Below, one piece after another: positions 46,033 through 59,380 of a stretch of DNA of 64,000 nucleotides. The notes under the pieces were generated by a model. That model did no database searches, was not told the DNA's origin, and saw only the letters and a list, made by a program, of their open reading frames with translations. Positions within the stretch are counted from its first letter, which is position 1, and the number at the start of each line of letters is the position of its first letter. Source of the stretch: Hedera helix (taxonomy: Eukaryota > Streptophyta > Magnoliopsida > Apiales > Araliaceae); contig OX359268.1 of the NCBI GenBank assembly GCA_947179155.2, positions 5,001 through 69,000 on the forward strand. Direction: 5' to 3'. Made by a program: the position numbers and the translations under genes.

Positions 46033-48676
46033 TGTGAAGTATAGCTCTTAGGTTACTTAAATTTCACTTAAGATGTTGCTTGAAATTCATTTTTTATAGA
46101 AGTCACTTTGTAGTCATTCACTACTTAAATCAAGCTAGGATTTGATGGCTGCAAGTATTTGTGAAATTGTAAAGAGTTAACCCCATATGAGTTAATTATT
46201 AGAAGATGTGTTAATATATACATAAATGTAGAGAATTGACCAAGGTTGTGTTAGTGCAAACCCTAGGTCTTGGAAAAAGATGGGAGTTAATCATACTTGA
46301 GTTAAAAGGTGGAGAGAATGGGTGTACATATATATATATAAAAATGTATTGTTTGACCAATGTAAGAATTATGTAGAATCCCAATCAAATTAATGATAAG
46401 CCCAAGGAATTGATTTAATTAGAACCCAAATCCTAACCCAATTATGGGAGATGTATATATGTATAATTGTGCTTATATGCTATTAAAATATGTGGAAAAA
46501 CTTTTTCTAAGTGGAAAGTTTAGGAACTTTCTATAAATGAAAATATTAGAGAAAGGAAGGGCATGTGATAGTCTTTTGCCAACTAAGATGAGGGGCTTAG
46601 AGCCTTAAATAGGTATGAGTTAAGTGCTAGGAGATGTAGGGATATATTAATATATACATTAAGGTTGTGAAGTATTCTAACCCTAGGTCACTTGTAGTGT
46701 TAGAGAATTAACCATATGTTGGTTAATTGATGAAAGAATAAAGATATATACAATTATGCACGTAAAAGATGAACTAAAGTAGAGTAATGTGTAACCATGT
46801 GTTATGTGTTAGTGGAAAGTTAACCATATATTGGTTAATTAGTGGAGGATGGAAAGATTTGACCAAGGTTGCTTGTAAGAAATCTTTAGAATTCCTTAAA
46901 TCCTTCACCTACTCCCATCAAGTGAAATGTTAGTCAATCACCATATCACATTCCTTGAAAAATGGATCTAGGATTTAATTTGTGCAAGAGATGTTGGTGA
47001 TAATGTACAGATATATAGATTATATGTATAGATATTTGATGAAAATTAGCTAAGGAGGGGTTGGTAGTTTCACTTTGGGTTAGTTGTTAGAAGAGATTAA
47101 CCTTGCTTGGGTTAATTGGTGAAAGATGTGTATATGTTTAATTGATGAGCTTAGATCATGGTTGATTGTTAAGTTAACCTAGGTCACAAGAGTTAGAGAG
47201 TTAACCACATGAGGGTTAAGTATTGGAAAATGTTAGAAATGATGAGCCTTAAGCTATATTGGGTAAGTATTGTGTCTTTAAGTTGATTGTTAGTGTAAAT
47301 TAACCCTAAGTTGGTTAAGTGGTGGAAGAAATGGTTAGATAGTTAGTGTTCTCCTTCTCTCACCACACTTATCATTTTGAAAGATAGAAAGTTGAGGGCT
47401 TAAGAGTGTATCTTAAGGATCGCCAAGGGAGAAAGCTTCTATGAAGGAAGGATAATCCAAGATCAAGGAGGTTTCTAGCTAGAGAAAATCATCTATAAGG
47501 TTCAAAAGTAATTTTAATCCTTAAAACTTTGTATTTATGTGGATATAATATTTTGTTTTGGGAGATTTATATGGTTATGGTGGAACATGGTGGTTCCGAA
47601 TAAATAAGGTGGAGTTAATGGAGGATTGTGGTTAGATCGTATGTTAATGAATGTTTTGTAGAGAAAAATCCAAGGTTGATTATTGCTTTAATGAAAACTT
47701 AGTTTTAAATCTTGTGTTTTCAAATAAAATAATCTTGTATGGTTGATGTTTTCTAAGATCTATGAGTTTAATACATAGATCTATAAGTTATGAGATTAAA
47801 CTATTTGTGGTATAAAGAAATAGGAGCTTAGATTGAGCTCAAAGAGATTTTGATAGCAAACTATGTATGTTAATGAAACCCCTAGTTTTAATTTTGTGTT
47901 TTCAAAGAAATCAACTAGTATGGTTGAAAATGTTGTAGATCCGTAAGTTTTGTCATAGATCTAAAGTTTTGTTAAAGTCTTGTGTAGGTAAATCACATGT
48001 TTATGCCTAGGAAGGTTAAGAAAATCTAGAAATCATGTTTAATGTTTAAAACCCTAGTTTTAATGTTGCTTTCCAACAAATGAACTCCCTATATTTTGAT
48101 CATTCGAATGATCAATTTGAGGTATTTTGTGTTTCGTCGAGTTTCGAGTCCAACCCGAGTGGAAGGATCGAAAAATGTTACAAAATGAATTTATAAGAAT
48201 TTTTCTGGTAAACTATATCTATTTTGAAACTCTAGTTTAATTAAACCACTATGTTGGATGTTAAATTTTTTTTGAAATGTAATTAAAGCTTATGATTTTG
48301 AAAATTATGAACCTAACAAGCTATTAGTATGTGTTACAATATTAGTAAGTCTTAAAACATGATGACCTAGCAAAATAATGCTTGTGACATCAAGTTTGAA
48401 GTAATTGAATCAAGGGTTTATGAAACTTTTTTTTTGTCCTTGTGAGATATTTTAAGCCTATTTATGTTTTGAATTTGAATTTGTGATCTAAAGATAAGTT
48501 ATAGAGGGAGAAATTATGATAAAAATGGACTTAATAATCATATCAAAATATTAAGAAACAAAGAAGTTATGACTATTTGAGTGAAGGAGGGTCGGGTAGT
48601 CAAAACTAAGTATTAAAATTTGCCCATGTAGCGTGGGGCGCGCCAATATTAAGCCTTGGATGGTGCGAGGCGCGCC
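46033..48676. repeat. Unassigned sequence with dispersed TTAACC/GGTTAA inverted modules
   Basis: No gene seen. Seven modules of the form TTAACC, 7-9 bases, GGTTAA (or a one-base variant) lie at about 46176, 46284, 46705, 46818, 47095, 47198 and 47298. Most are followed by a TGGTGGAAG-like string, and ACCCTAGGT and GACCAAGGTTG words are interspersed. From about 47330 the sequence turns leader-like (AGGGAGAAAGC, GGTTCAAAAGTAA). It ends at 48640-48676 with a GC-rich block holding GGCGCGCC twice, similar to the GC block in the old LTR at 21260. It may be another long LTR of the same broad family. Confidence 0.5.
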
Positions 48677-50424
48677 TGTAACACCCCAAGAATCCCCGCA
48701 CTTGGCTACGGGCGACCCCCGGTTGTTGGGCACAACCTTCTCATAATATTCACAACATTGAATAAAAAAATGCTGTTAAAACTCAATAAATTTTAAACTT
48801 TTTATAACATTCTTTATTTCCCTAAATCGTAATCTTTACATCAACTTTATTGATCTCAAGATCATACATATCATGATCTAATTTTAATACAATAATTATG
48901 AGTACACAAAAACTCTCACTCTAACAATAAGTTATTATAATTATACATTGACTTTTCTTATCTAATCGAGTCCAAAAATATTAGCACTCGTCTAACATAG
49001 GTTCGTCTTTTATTACAACAACACGGTCTCTAACCAAGAATAATTCAACAAAATAAGTATTCCAAAAAGGTTACATCCAAGGGATATTATTATCTCACGC
49101 CATAACTACACTACTAAGGCTACCTTGATATTCATTATCAATCCCGATGGTAAAGTTATAACCAAATTAAAACTTCAATCAAAATTATTACAAAATATCC
49201 TTACATAAATCAAGTGTATTAACCTTTATAGGAATACAACAACTCTATCTCAAAAGTTAGCAATCATTGCTAACTAGATAACTTATTAACTTCGTTTAAT
49301 TAAAACTTACAACATCATTTCGTTTCAAAATTTTAATCTTTACATCTTTTCTTAACTCACAAAATCATATATTTTATGATTGTCCAATTACAAAGTTGTG
49401 AGTAACTAATACCTCATCAATTGACTTTAAGTCTATATGATATACAAAATCTTCTCTTGTCCTTCGAGTTCGTTATTAACGACGCTCGTCTATCTTAATC
49501 AAAAGTTATACAAATTATTACAAGTTTTATAACTTTTACTACCACATGCAGTATGACTACCTCAATAAGCTTACAACAATATATAAGACATTTTTGCCGA
49601 CATAGTTTAATACCAACAATCATAAGTACCAAACAATTATATACCTTATCAGGCCTACATTACTCTAACATATTTGTCAAAATGCCCAATTTGGTATAAC
49701 AATAAATTATTCTTCATTTGTATTTAAGCAATAACCCATCCTTACTCCTTAGCTTTATCGGAACATCCGAGCTTCCCGTACTTCGCTAAAAATATTAGTT
49801 TTATGCAAGGGTGAGCACAACGGCTCAACAAGTCCAACAGATATCACAAAGCACATAACAACATCTTATCATGCTTCATGCAAATTATGCTTTGTAATTT
49901 ATACATATCTTATGCATATCATACTTTGCATTTAAATCTATGCTTCATGCTTTTCATGCACAACATTTATCATATCATGCAGTTCAATAGAGAACAGGTA
50001 TCTATTATCATTAAATGCACATCAAACATTTATAACACATTATTGCACAAAGACACATTAATTCATGTTTACACATAACAACATATAACATATAGGAGCA
50101 AATTTTGAAAGACTTGTCTGGCTCGTTTATCCTGCTTATGCTAACGTCTTGCGTTTCTTACACGACCTACATTTAGTAATGTTGGTATACACATTAGTTA
50201 GCAACATGATACGTTACACTATTTTTTTTTTAATTATTTTCCAACCATGACTTCTTACTAGTTTATTTTATTAGTCTTTAAATCCTTTCTAAGTTCGATT
50301 TATTACCTCAAACATTAGTTTAGTTAATACCCAACTAGGTTTTGCTTAATTTAACTGTCCAACGAGTAAAAACTGCTCTATGACCCAAAACAGGACCTAA
50401 CTCTTCTGTTTCTTAATAACAGGT

Positions 50425-50650
50425 CAATCCAGACATCCAAAATAGACAGCCTTACTTATCTTTTCTTTTCATAAAATTAAAGCAAACACCTCAAAGCAGA
50501 TAACCTTACCTGTCTGTTTACTTATAAACTAAAGTAGACACCCAAATCAGACAATGTTACCTGTCTATTTATTAACAAATTCTTATATACATAAACTTAG
50601 ACTAAAGCAGACACCCAAAGCAAACAGTCTTACCTGCCTGTTTATTACAA
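50425..50650. repeat. Four-copy degenerate repeat in the solo LTR
   Basis: The phrase AAAGCAGACACCCAAAGCAAACAG followed, in variants, by TTACCTGTCTGTTTATTA occurs near 50430, 50483, 50533 and 50603. Spacing is irregular (50-75 bp). It has inverted character: GCAGACA and TGTCTGT. Confidence 0.6.
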
Positions 50651-50978
50651 AAAAAAAAAATTATGAAACATTATTTTTATTTTTATCATAACTTCTTTGT
50701 TACATGTTTGTTTTTGATCATTCTTATATCAAATTAAAGCTTATTAAGTCTAATTTAATCTTATCTAGGTCTTAAATTTAGCCCATTCTCCAAACAAAAT
50801 AGATCTAAATTGTTTTCACAACTTGTCCAGAAAATTTCATGTTCTGGATAGTCTCACAAAATTAATTTTTTTAAAAATACTCTACTCCATAAAATGGCTC
50901 AATCTCACGAGTACTTCTAGGAAACTTCCATATCTACAACTTCACAGTTTACACCAACTTTAAATTTCAAACACATGA

Positions 50979-51400
50979 TTTTATATCATTTTTACAAAAT
51001 CAGAATTTGCTGTAAATTTTTATTTTTCTGGGCAGACTGTTTTCGGTCCAACTCAGCCTGCTTCATTAGGTCACTACAAACAAACCACAAAGCATTTTTG
51101 TGTTCTTAAAATTTTTGTGTAAATATTACTTCCATACCTTTAATTTGATAAATAGTCCACTTTCTAACTCTAAAAACTCGATTTTATATGATTTTTACCA
51201 AGTCATAAATTGCTATAAAGTTTTGTTCCAGCAGAATAGTTTTTCCTCTTCGGACCAGTCTGCTTCAATCGGTCACTACAAACAAACGACATGGAATTTC
51301 TATGTGCTTAAAATTTCTTTGTAAAACTTACTTTCATACCTTTAATTTGATACATATCTCACTTTCTAACTCTAAAAACTCAATTTTATATAAAAAATTT
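50979..51400. repeat. Two-copy 201-bp tandem repeat in the solo LTR
   Basis: TTTCTAACTCTAAAAACTC is at 51161 and 51363 (202 apart). ATTTTATATnATTTTTAC is near 50979 and 51179. Both copies also share GGTCACTACAAACAAACnACA and ATACCTTTAATTTGATA. About 80% identity by eye. Confidence 0.8.
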
Positions 51401-51983
51401 CCAACCACAGCAACATAACACATTTTTTTACGAATTTTTGTTCTTCAACGTTTTTCTTTATTTCACTTCATTTTCTTGAATCCTCTACTAGATTCATGTC
51501 AATCTATGGTTAGACTATTATATACAAGTTTAATCATGATTTACTACCATAAATTTTAATAAAAACTAACATTTATTTAAGGAAATCAAAGATCATTCAA
51601 GGGTTTAGTAACTTTTACCTTTATGACTTTTTTCATTCTTCTATTTCGTCCTTCCTCTTCTCTTATTCTCTTACCTGTGAGTCTCTCTCTCTATATCTCT
51701 ATGTTGCAAATTTCTTTAGCTAGCAAGAAGTGGGTTTTGTATAAATGAAATAACAAATATAAGAGATGAGATAAGAGATGATTGGTTAAAAGAAGATTTC
51801 ATTGGATAGGATAAGAAATGAGTGACTCAATTCAATTCCCACCACTATAAAAATCTGAGAATCAGCTGGTCCCACTAAAAATCTGCAGAGTTAATTTCTC
51901 TTTTGGGTCCCACTCTTAAATATCTGACCCGCTCTTTAACTTTTTGACCCGAAAATCAAATTTTCTATATTACAGTCTTTTCT

Positions 51984-52375
51984 TACTAATTTCGACGTTT
52001 TCGTCGTCATGGTGACATCCGTTTTTTCAAATTCACTTCTGAACTTAAAGTTTGACCTTTTACCACAAAAAGTCAAACGGTCAACTTTGACCAAAAAGTC
52101 AACTGGAACACCTATCGTATTTACAGTTCATATTTACTAAATTCGACATTCCCGTCGCAACGGTGAGGTCCGTTTCTTAAAATTCTTCTTTAAACTTTAA
52201 CTTTGACTTTTTGCCATTACAAGTCAAACAGCTGACTTTGACCAAAAGTCAACCCCAACACCAAATTATGTTTACTATTTCTCCTTGTTAAATTCGACGT
52301 TCTGAACTCAACGGTGCAGTCTGCATTTTCAAATTCTCTTCTGAACTCTAAATTGAGTTTTCTTGACGTTCTTCT
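51984..52375. repeat. Three-copy 151-bp tandem repeat in the solo LTR
   Basis: TTCGACGTT-type starts lie at about 51990, 52141 and 52293. Each leads through GTCGnnnnGGTGAnGTCCG to TTTGACnTTTTnCC and AGTCAAACnG, CAACTTTGACCAAAAGTCAA. The last copy is truncated. Confidence 0.75.
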
Positions 52376-52563
52376 ATTTTCTTTAGTCATACTTTGATTA
52401 TTTAATCACTTTGGTCATTTCTTGACATTTCGATTTGTTACCTTGCCTTCACATATGTAAGTATACTCGCCTTATCAGGTATACATTTACCTCATTCTCT
52501 TCACACCACTAATTCACGTAATTAGAACTACACAGGGTTCGTTCTTAATTTTTGACTGTCACA

Positions 52564-55500
52564 TTAATAACTTAGTCATGCATACAAGTCTTACCATTAT
52601 TAAATGTTTAGGCTTGTTCACTATATTCATATGTCTTGCCATATATATTAATTTGACTCGTCATAATCTTAATCTATTTTGGACTACTATTTAATTTCTA
52701 ACACTTGGCTACTAGATTAGGTTTAAGTTTAATTGCCACCACAATACCTAGCTTATCTCTTCCCAATTTACTAATTTGGACTATCTTATTTTATCACTCA
52801 AGGTTTAACTTTCATAAGTTTATTTAATTAGAAGATTAAACTTTACAGTTCTCTTGATGATTAATTCAGTTAATCATTTATCACGATTAGCTAAAATATT
52901 ATTAGCACATCTCCAAGTATATACGTATTTATACATATACACTTTCATATTAACTTAAAAATATCTCTCTAATTGAAATTTACTTTCTTAATAAATTTTC
53001 ACATACATCATATTAAAAATTTCTTATAATATCTCTTTTAGTCAAATACATTTATTGAACCTTAAAAATATTATATTACCTTATTATTAATATACCTCCA
53101 TGTATACATAATAATCAAATTCTAAATTTTAAAATTTAAAAACCTACATTTATTCACATTTAAGTCCTAACACAAAGATTAGGGTAAAAATATTTACTTA
53201 ATTTCTACACTTTTTACTTCTCCAAATCTAGGTCTAAAACCACAACCTTTCCCTAGCTTTCCAGGTCGGCTTTGATCGTTCAAACCTTGATCAAGCCCTG
53301 GTTTGACCAAGCTGAGCCTAGGCAAAACTAAGGTCAGGCCATAAACTTTTTGTACATGTCTAATTTGCTATAAAAAAATCCTTAGATACATGCATTTGCT
53401 TTAAGAATTATCTTTTTGATGCAATGGACAATTAAGATCGATCAAAGATCTTGAAGACGAATCAAAAATTCAAGGTGCACATCCATGAAAATTTAAAGAC
53501 ATATTTTTCAAAATTTTTAAGGCATTTTTTAAAGATTTAAAGATTTTTTTAAAAAAATTTTGAAGACAAATATTTATAATTGTTCATTATTGTTTAAAAT
53601 TTTAATTACTCATTTTTGTCATATATTAATTTTAAGTAATACGTTAATGAAATATCAAGTTTTAATTATTTATTCTTGTAATATATTAATTCTAATTAAT
53701 ATATCAATAAAGTATGCAATTATAATTATTCATTCTTATAAATTGTAATATATTTGATATTTAAAATTAAAAATTTTGTAAATAAAGAAAAAAGAAAAAG
53801 AGGAGCCTGATCTAAGCCTTGATTGGCCTTAGCGGCCGGTCAACAGGCCACATTTTCTTCTTTTATCTGGCCCGGCCTAGCTAAACTCCCGCACCAGGAC
53901 ATGCCGGGCAAAAGCCTAACCAGCATATAAAATTGAACCAACAACAATTTATGTGTTGTATCTAATCATATTAGCTGGAATTCATATACTATTAGGAATA
54001 ACAACTTCAAAACCATAATCATGGAACTCCGTTGAAGGTTTGATCCCAAGACTTCGTACATCATGTATACAAGTGTTTCAGTTGCTGTTTAGATATAAGG
54101 ACTGATGTTTGTATAATAAAAATTAGAATTTCATCCCATTCCTATGTACCTCTATGAAACTAAAATACCCAAAACTGAATAACATGCCACCATTTAGCCC
54201 GCGACAAGCTGAAAAAATACCACAACTCTTTGATATTGTTAATTCCATCTTGCAGCTCAACTGTCGTGAATCAAGTTCCCACTGCTGTTTTAGTCACTGG
54301 CACCTAATGGTCACCTCCTCTTCTTGAACTGGGCATTAGCTCATCTGGTAAACATCAGCAAAAGAAACATAAAAAGAAATAACTTCAAGTTGAGTGAACG
54401 ACTAATTACAAGACACTGCTGCATCATTACACAGTAAAGAAGTACCACCATCAATTCAAACTATAAAAACCAAACCCAGTGACACCCTGACTCCACGCCT
54501 TGATAGAAGTCTAACTAGAAAAAGATCTCTCTACTACTTTTGAGAAAGAGAATTGTTGGTTTGACAACGAACTACATGGGAAAATGAAAACGAGTAAGGG
54601 GGAAAAAAACCCATCACATGTGCACACAAACACAAACATCCTGACACAAAATGCTACAAATCTACATAATTGCCACAGATAAGTACCTGGAAAGAAAAAA
54701 GATAAATGGGTCCATGCCTTCAAAATACAGTGATTTACAAACTCCCCAATCCCCCAGCAATAATGGAAAAATAAACGCACCACCAACAGTAAACCCAAAC
54801 ATAGCAAAAAGGTTGAATTATTACTATGAACAAGGAACTCAATCATGGAACGCAACATTTTCATAAACCTAAAAAAAAACAGTAGCAAGTATATATCCTA
54901 AGTATCCTAAGAAGGGTGTAACTGGCTACCTTTACCAAATGCAACGTGGTTTGATTTGTGAGAAAAAACAACAAATAACATCAGTAAACAACAACGAATA
55001 ACATCAGTAAACCCCCCCCCCCCCCCCCCCCTAAAAAAAAAACCATGAAATACACCAATGGAATATGTTCAGTTACTTCATATAGTAAAACCCCACTTTC
55101 GGGGAAGAATGAAAATTTCAACCCATTTTTTCAGTGTTCGGCGTACTTGAAGAACTATCAAAATATTTACTACACAGCACTCTCCAATCAACACTCTATT
55201 CTTTCAGCAGAGTGTCACCTCAGCTTTAAAGAAACTATAGTGTCGAAATGAAAAGATATTAGAATGTATTAAAAGGATACTTTCACCTTTACTACCAGGA
55301 TAGTTTACAGATTCTCACAAAGAAGTTAAGCCAAAAAATGCATCTTTGGCTCTAGCAAACATTGGGTTTATTCGTTTTCAGGTCTTCTGTAGCTGATGCA
55401 GCTGTAGCTCCATTATGTAAATGACGTTGCGTTTGAAAAAATTAGAATCTTGTTGGGCTTGTACAAGCTTATGCAGCTGAAAGAGTAGTTGTTCGGCTAA

Positions 55501-56744
55501 AATTGTGGCTGTAAAAAATGTATTTTTAACATTTTCCAAATTAATTTATCGAGTTACTTAAACTTTTTTTACAATAAATTAGCTTGGCTAATTCATCATC
55601 ATAAATTAATTAATTAATGTTATAAGATTAACAGAGGTCTTATTTTTGAAATTTTATGTACATGTAAATGCAAAGTTATGTAGGAAATGAAATGTGGTAG
55701 GAAATTGTTCCATCAAAATGGGACAATTGATGGTGCCCAATAACCTTAATGGGCACGTGTCTCATGACCAAAGGATGTATATGATTTTCCTGCAACAAAA
55801 CTTGGTGAATTGGGTAGAAACAGAATGAAACTCTCCCACAGGGAGTAGAGAAGAAATAGTAGTCGGGGGTCTACGGTCTACCGTCCCTCTATCTCTACAC
55901 CGAGTTAGTAATGTAGAGGACAAGCCCGCCCCGAGACTTGGTTAGAACAATATAAAAGGCTTTGGAAGCTCATGAATTAGAAGTTGTATTTTAATTAGTT
56001 TCTTTAATTTATAGTTATTTTATTAGAGTCCAATTTAGGCTAGAAAAGTTATCTAGAAGTATTATAAATAGTGATGTAATTTATTATTTTGATACATTGA
56101 ATTATTAGAATTGATCGAGACTTGTGAGTATTGTTTGCGTGGAAATTATCCTTCATCCCAAAAGCCCTGTTCCGTCATCAGTTAGCTTCCTCTCGCTCTC
56201 TCTTTGACACACTTGCACTCATTCATCACCCTGTACGCATAATTAATTTCGGCGAGCCAAATTTTACTGTGCTTGAATGATTTGGGGATCAACCATGACG
56301 AAATTAAGAACCATGAGTGCTCATATGGTTTGGAATTTGGATCAAATCTTCTAGTTTATGCTTGGAGAAGTGGGAGAGATGAGGGTTTCATCAAGGGGCA
56401 GGAGTATTAAGGTCCGAAGTTACTTCGTTTATGCTGCGTTGAAGAAGTCTAAATGCATCGTCTACATTTTTTTGCGTTATTTTTCCAGCAGAACGCACAC
56501 CACACGCCAGGCCCATTTGCATCTGGAATGCTGCGTTTGGGCTGCCAAACACGTTACCATGGTGCGTTGGCACTTTAAACGCCCTAAAAGTCCCAAAAGC
56601 TCATAACCAAACATGCACATTGATGACTACATAAAAACTGGTAAAGTCCTTTCTGTTTGGGAAAAGAAAACAATTCATTTAAACCACAACTACTTCCTAA
56701 CTAACTTTTGCAAAATAAGAATGTTGCCCCCTTGTGTTCTTAAT
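52564..56744. other. About 4.2 kb without a recognisable gene
   Basis: AT-rich DNA. 53780-53940 has GGCC-rich wording. A 20-C run lies at 55012-55031. 55900-56150 looks LTR-like (ATTATAAATAGTGATG), with no partner. The minus ORF at 54511-54888 is Phe/Leu/Cys-rich, and its antisense is low-complexity. I treat it as spurious. Words such as GTGCGTTGGCACTTTAAACGC near 56560 and TGACGTTGCGTTTG near 55425 may belong to a MITE. Confidence 0.4.
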
Positions 56745-57250
56745 AAGACATGTCTATGATCTGCACGCCGCCTGGACCAAGTGATTTGTCCCCACTACTA
56801 GTCTATTCAGCTTCTATTACTTGCTCTCCTGGAACGGCTTCTCCTCATACAGGCCTTCATAGAACTTAAATATCTCATGGATTACCTCTCTGTTTAAGAC
56901 TCTCTGCCTATCAATCAATATTTCCCCAATGTAAATGGCCCATCGATGAGCATTCACCATTCTACAAGAAAAACTTGGTATTACCATCCCCTTCCGAAGA
57001 CACAAGGCCCTGGATTTTTACCTCCAATTAATTTCACCTAACAAACTGACTAACCTCCCCTTTAACTCATTACTATGTATCTTATTGCTCTTTGACAAAA
57101 AACCTACACCCTCTGTGGCCTGCCTCATCAAGATTCTTTATCTTATTCAAAGCACCCTTTTCTTACCTTTGCTCCCTCCATCATCATAATTAACAGCGCT
57201 TTCCAGTTTCATCAGTTACATAGCCAATTTACTCTTCGCCCGACTCCTCG
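56745..57250 (-). pseudogene. L1-type LINE fragment, RT start and upstream linker
   Basis: On the minus strand, across two or three frames, it reads ELKGRLVSLLGEINWR, then KGMVIPSFSCRMVNAHRW (counterpart of the usual 'KEGDxNTKFFHRxANxRR' motif), then IYIGEILIDRQRVLNREVI and IFKFYEGLYEE. The SGDKSLGPGG piece near 56770 matches the 'DKAPGPDG' start of LINE RT. It breaks off there, so the RT palm is missing. The parent is a plant L1-type element. Confidence 0.7.
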
Positions 57251-58709
57251 CCTCTTTGCTGGTCTAGTAGTACCTCTCCTACCTCCCTGATGAAATACAA
57301 AGCCTCGATAGCTTCTAGGCTTCCACACTAGTTCCATCATAACTACCCTAAGTTCTCCTCCATTCGTTCCTGCCTTTTTTAATTAGCAATTGAGACCCAA
57401 CTTCCAACTCATACTCCCTGGTCACATCCACTCAACCCCATACCGTTCACAACTCAGTAACAACAACCTCCATGGCTGGTATCGACGGCACCAAACAGGC
57501 CTCCCACGACTCCTGCATCACACACAACGTGCATATTATAGGAGCTCTCATTGATGCAAAGAAAAGATGTCTTGATCATTGATTGCTTCATGGCTCAATT
57601 TATGGCTTCCAGATTCGATAAATATCTCATCAATATTGTTCAGTTCTATTTCAGCTTGGGCTTCTTATGGTTCTTCAATGATTTCTTCAATCTGCTAAAC
57701 AAACTCGAAGTCCTTTTGTTCAAAGTTGATTATATTTGGATCTTCAATTTGTTTAAAATTCTCAACTTTCACTTTATCAATCTCTTGAGCAACAACTAGT
57801 ACAAGTCTTTGTTCAACCAAATAGGCTCGAAGAATTCATAAAGTGCTTTGAAGGACTCATTAGTTGCATAAAAGTCCCGAGTTTTGTATTCACTTTTCCC
57901 ATTCCTCTTCCGTCTCCATGAGTACTGTAAAATGAACATTTTTTCCCCTTCCTTTGACAATTTTCTTGACATTGATTTTTTAGTCAACTTCAACAAATGT
58001 TGGAGGCCAGAAAATTGGGTAGGACAAAGTTTGATGCAGGACAAGTATGGAGAATATGCTGGAAAGGCCATGAAAGGCAAAAGTATTGAAATCAATATAT
58101 CAATTAACAGAATCAAATTTCCTGTTTATTTTTACTTTTGATAACCATAAACTCGGAAACAAAGTAAAATCCCAATACAAAGGTAACTTTTCTTGTTAAA
58201 AAAAAAAACAAATCTACTATAAATAAAATTATAGAATAATCTTCCCAACATAAATACCAATTACGATGACGATCTCTAAATGATAATATAAAATATTTAA
58301 TAGATAATCCCTTAATTCCCCTATATTGCTCCTCATCACTAACCTCTAGTATGAGAACTCCCATCCAATACAGCTTCCCTCCAATTTCATCAACTACTCC
58401 AAATATTTATATTTTCAGGTATTATAATTGCAAAAGACACCTATCACTATATTTATGTTATTAATTTGTATCACTACACAAAATTTGAGAGTAATCTGAC
58501 ACTGTTTCAGCATTTGATGGGTTTGTACGCATTTTATCAAAATTTTAATAGTTAGAAATTCTTGACAATTTTTAACGACAAATTTTTTAGTGATTCTAAA
58601 ATTTTGAAAGATATGTTCATATAAATCTTTCGATTACCGGATGGAATTGGAGAAAAAATATACGGAGGAAAGCCAAATCAAGAAATACTCATCCTTGAGT
58701 TTCAAAATA
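57251..58709. other. Unassigned 1.46 kb between LINE parts
   Basis: A complete LINE would have endonuclease C-terminus and linker here, but none was recognised. The minus ORF at 57796-58116 (Lys/Phe/Tyr-rich, SEYKTRDFYATNESFKALYE) and the plus ORF at 57551-57799 match nothing I know. An insertion or a fast-decayed segment is possible. Confidence 0.35.
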
Positions 58710-59133
58710 AGGGAGAATCATAAATCCCCACCAATACACCACCGAGGAGTACAAAGACTATAAAGATCATAAAGTTCCTTCCAAAAAGCTCGACTATCTC
58801 TAGGCCGATTAGGCCCATACTTAAAAGAAACCACCACGTCACATGCCCTATAATTTCTAAATGAACAACACCAAGTGCCCAAAATAGGACTCAAGACGCA
58901 TTGCACATCGAGTATCCCAAATGACAATAATCCCTCTAGATGCCCCACAAAATAGAAGACCCAATCTTTAAACCTGAAGTCCAAATATTCTTAATCACCA
59001 TTTCGGTAACCATCTCCAATTTAAACTCTTGAAGCAAGACTACATGCAGCGCAGCCTTAGAAATCAGCACATTAGTCCTCCTCCGGTTAAGCATATTCCC
59101 TACACCTATCATGTTCTAACTTACAATCTTCAT
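58710..59133 (-). pseudogene. L1-type LINE endonuclease (start of ORF2)
   Basis: ATG at 59133-59131 opens MKIVS, then a stop in place of the family Trp. The frame goes on through NRRRTNVLISKAALHVVLLQEFKLE, the APE-type endonuclease start with the catalytic Gln-Glu pair (LLQE). Near 58985 the phase changes to KDWVFYFVGHLEGLLSFGI. It ends with KYGPNRPRDSRAFWKEL and TPRWCIGGDL, the family's 'VYGPN' and 'xxGGDFN' catalytic blocks. Those two blocks plus the ORF2 start make the assignment firm. Stops and the frameshift show it is dead. Confidence 0.78.
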
Positions 59134-59380
59134 AAGCAATATTTTGTAAGACCCCCTCCTTTTTCCGAAATTTCACATAAATTTTCCCATAATTCACTAA
59201 CAAATGAAGTTGTTGCAACTCTATACACTGCTTTCTTTTCTTCTTAGTGCCACCCTTAGTTAACTTAGACCTGACTTGCACCTTGGCATCATTCACCATT
59301 GGGCTAACCAACCTAATCCCCATCCTATCCAATACCATCTGAGGGTCTCTGTCATCATCCACATCAAAGGGTTAGCGACC
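59134..59380 (-). pseudogene. Probable C-terminal tail of the LINE ORF1
   Basis: The minus frame beginning near 59362 has DPQMVLDRMGIRLVSPMV, then the basic GGTKKKRKQCIELQQL and VNYGKI. It ends across the start of ORF2. A basic Lys-rich tail with 'ELxxLxxxVNYG' just before ORF2 is usual for plant L1 ORF1. The zinc-knuckle part was not found. Confidence 0.45.

Larger units (their letters stand above)
48677..52563 (-). repeat. Long gypsy-type LTR, probably solo
   Basis: In minus sense it starts TGTGACAGTCAAAAATT and ends CTTGGGGTGTTACA, 3887 bp with TG...CA ends. Its minus-sense GTTGAGCCGTTGTGCTCACCCTTGCATAAA (in pieces, near 49810) is the shared LTR block used elsewhere in this window. There is no primer site beyond 48677 and no PPT beyond 52563, so no internal region is attached. 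Flanks GCGCC and TTAAT do not match, so there is no visible target duplication. Three unrelated tandem arrays lie inside. Confidence 0.6.

Noticed and set aside
54511..54888. 125-codon hydrophobic ORF on the minus strand
   Set aside because: Phe/Leu/Cys-rich because the opposite strand is A-rich and low-complexity. No start context, no homology recognised, no neighbouring exons.
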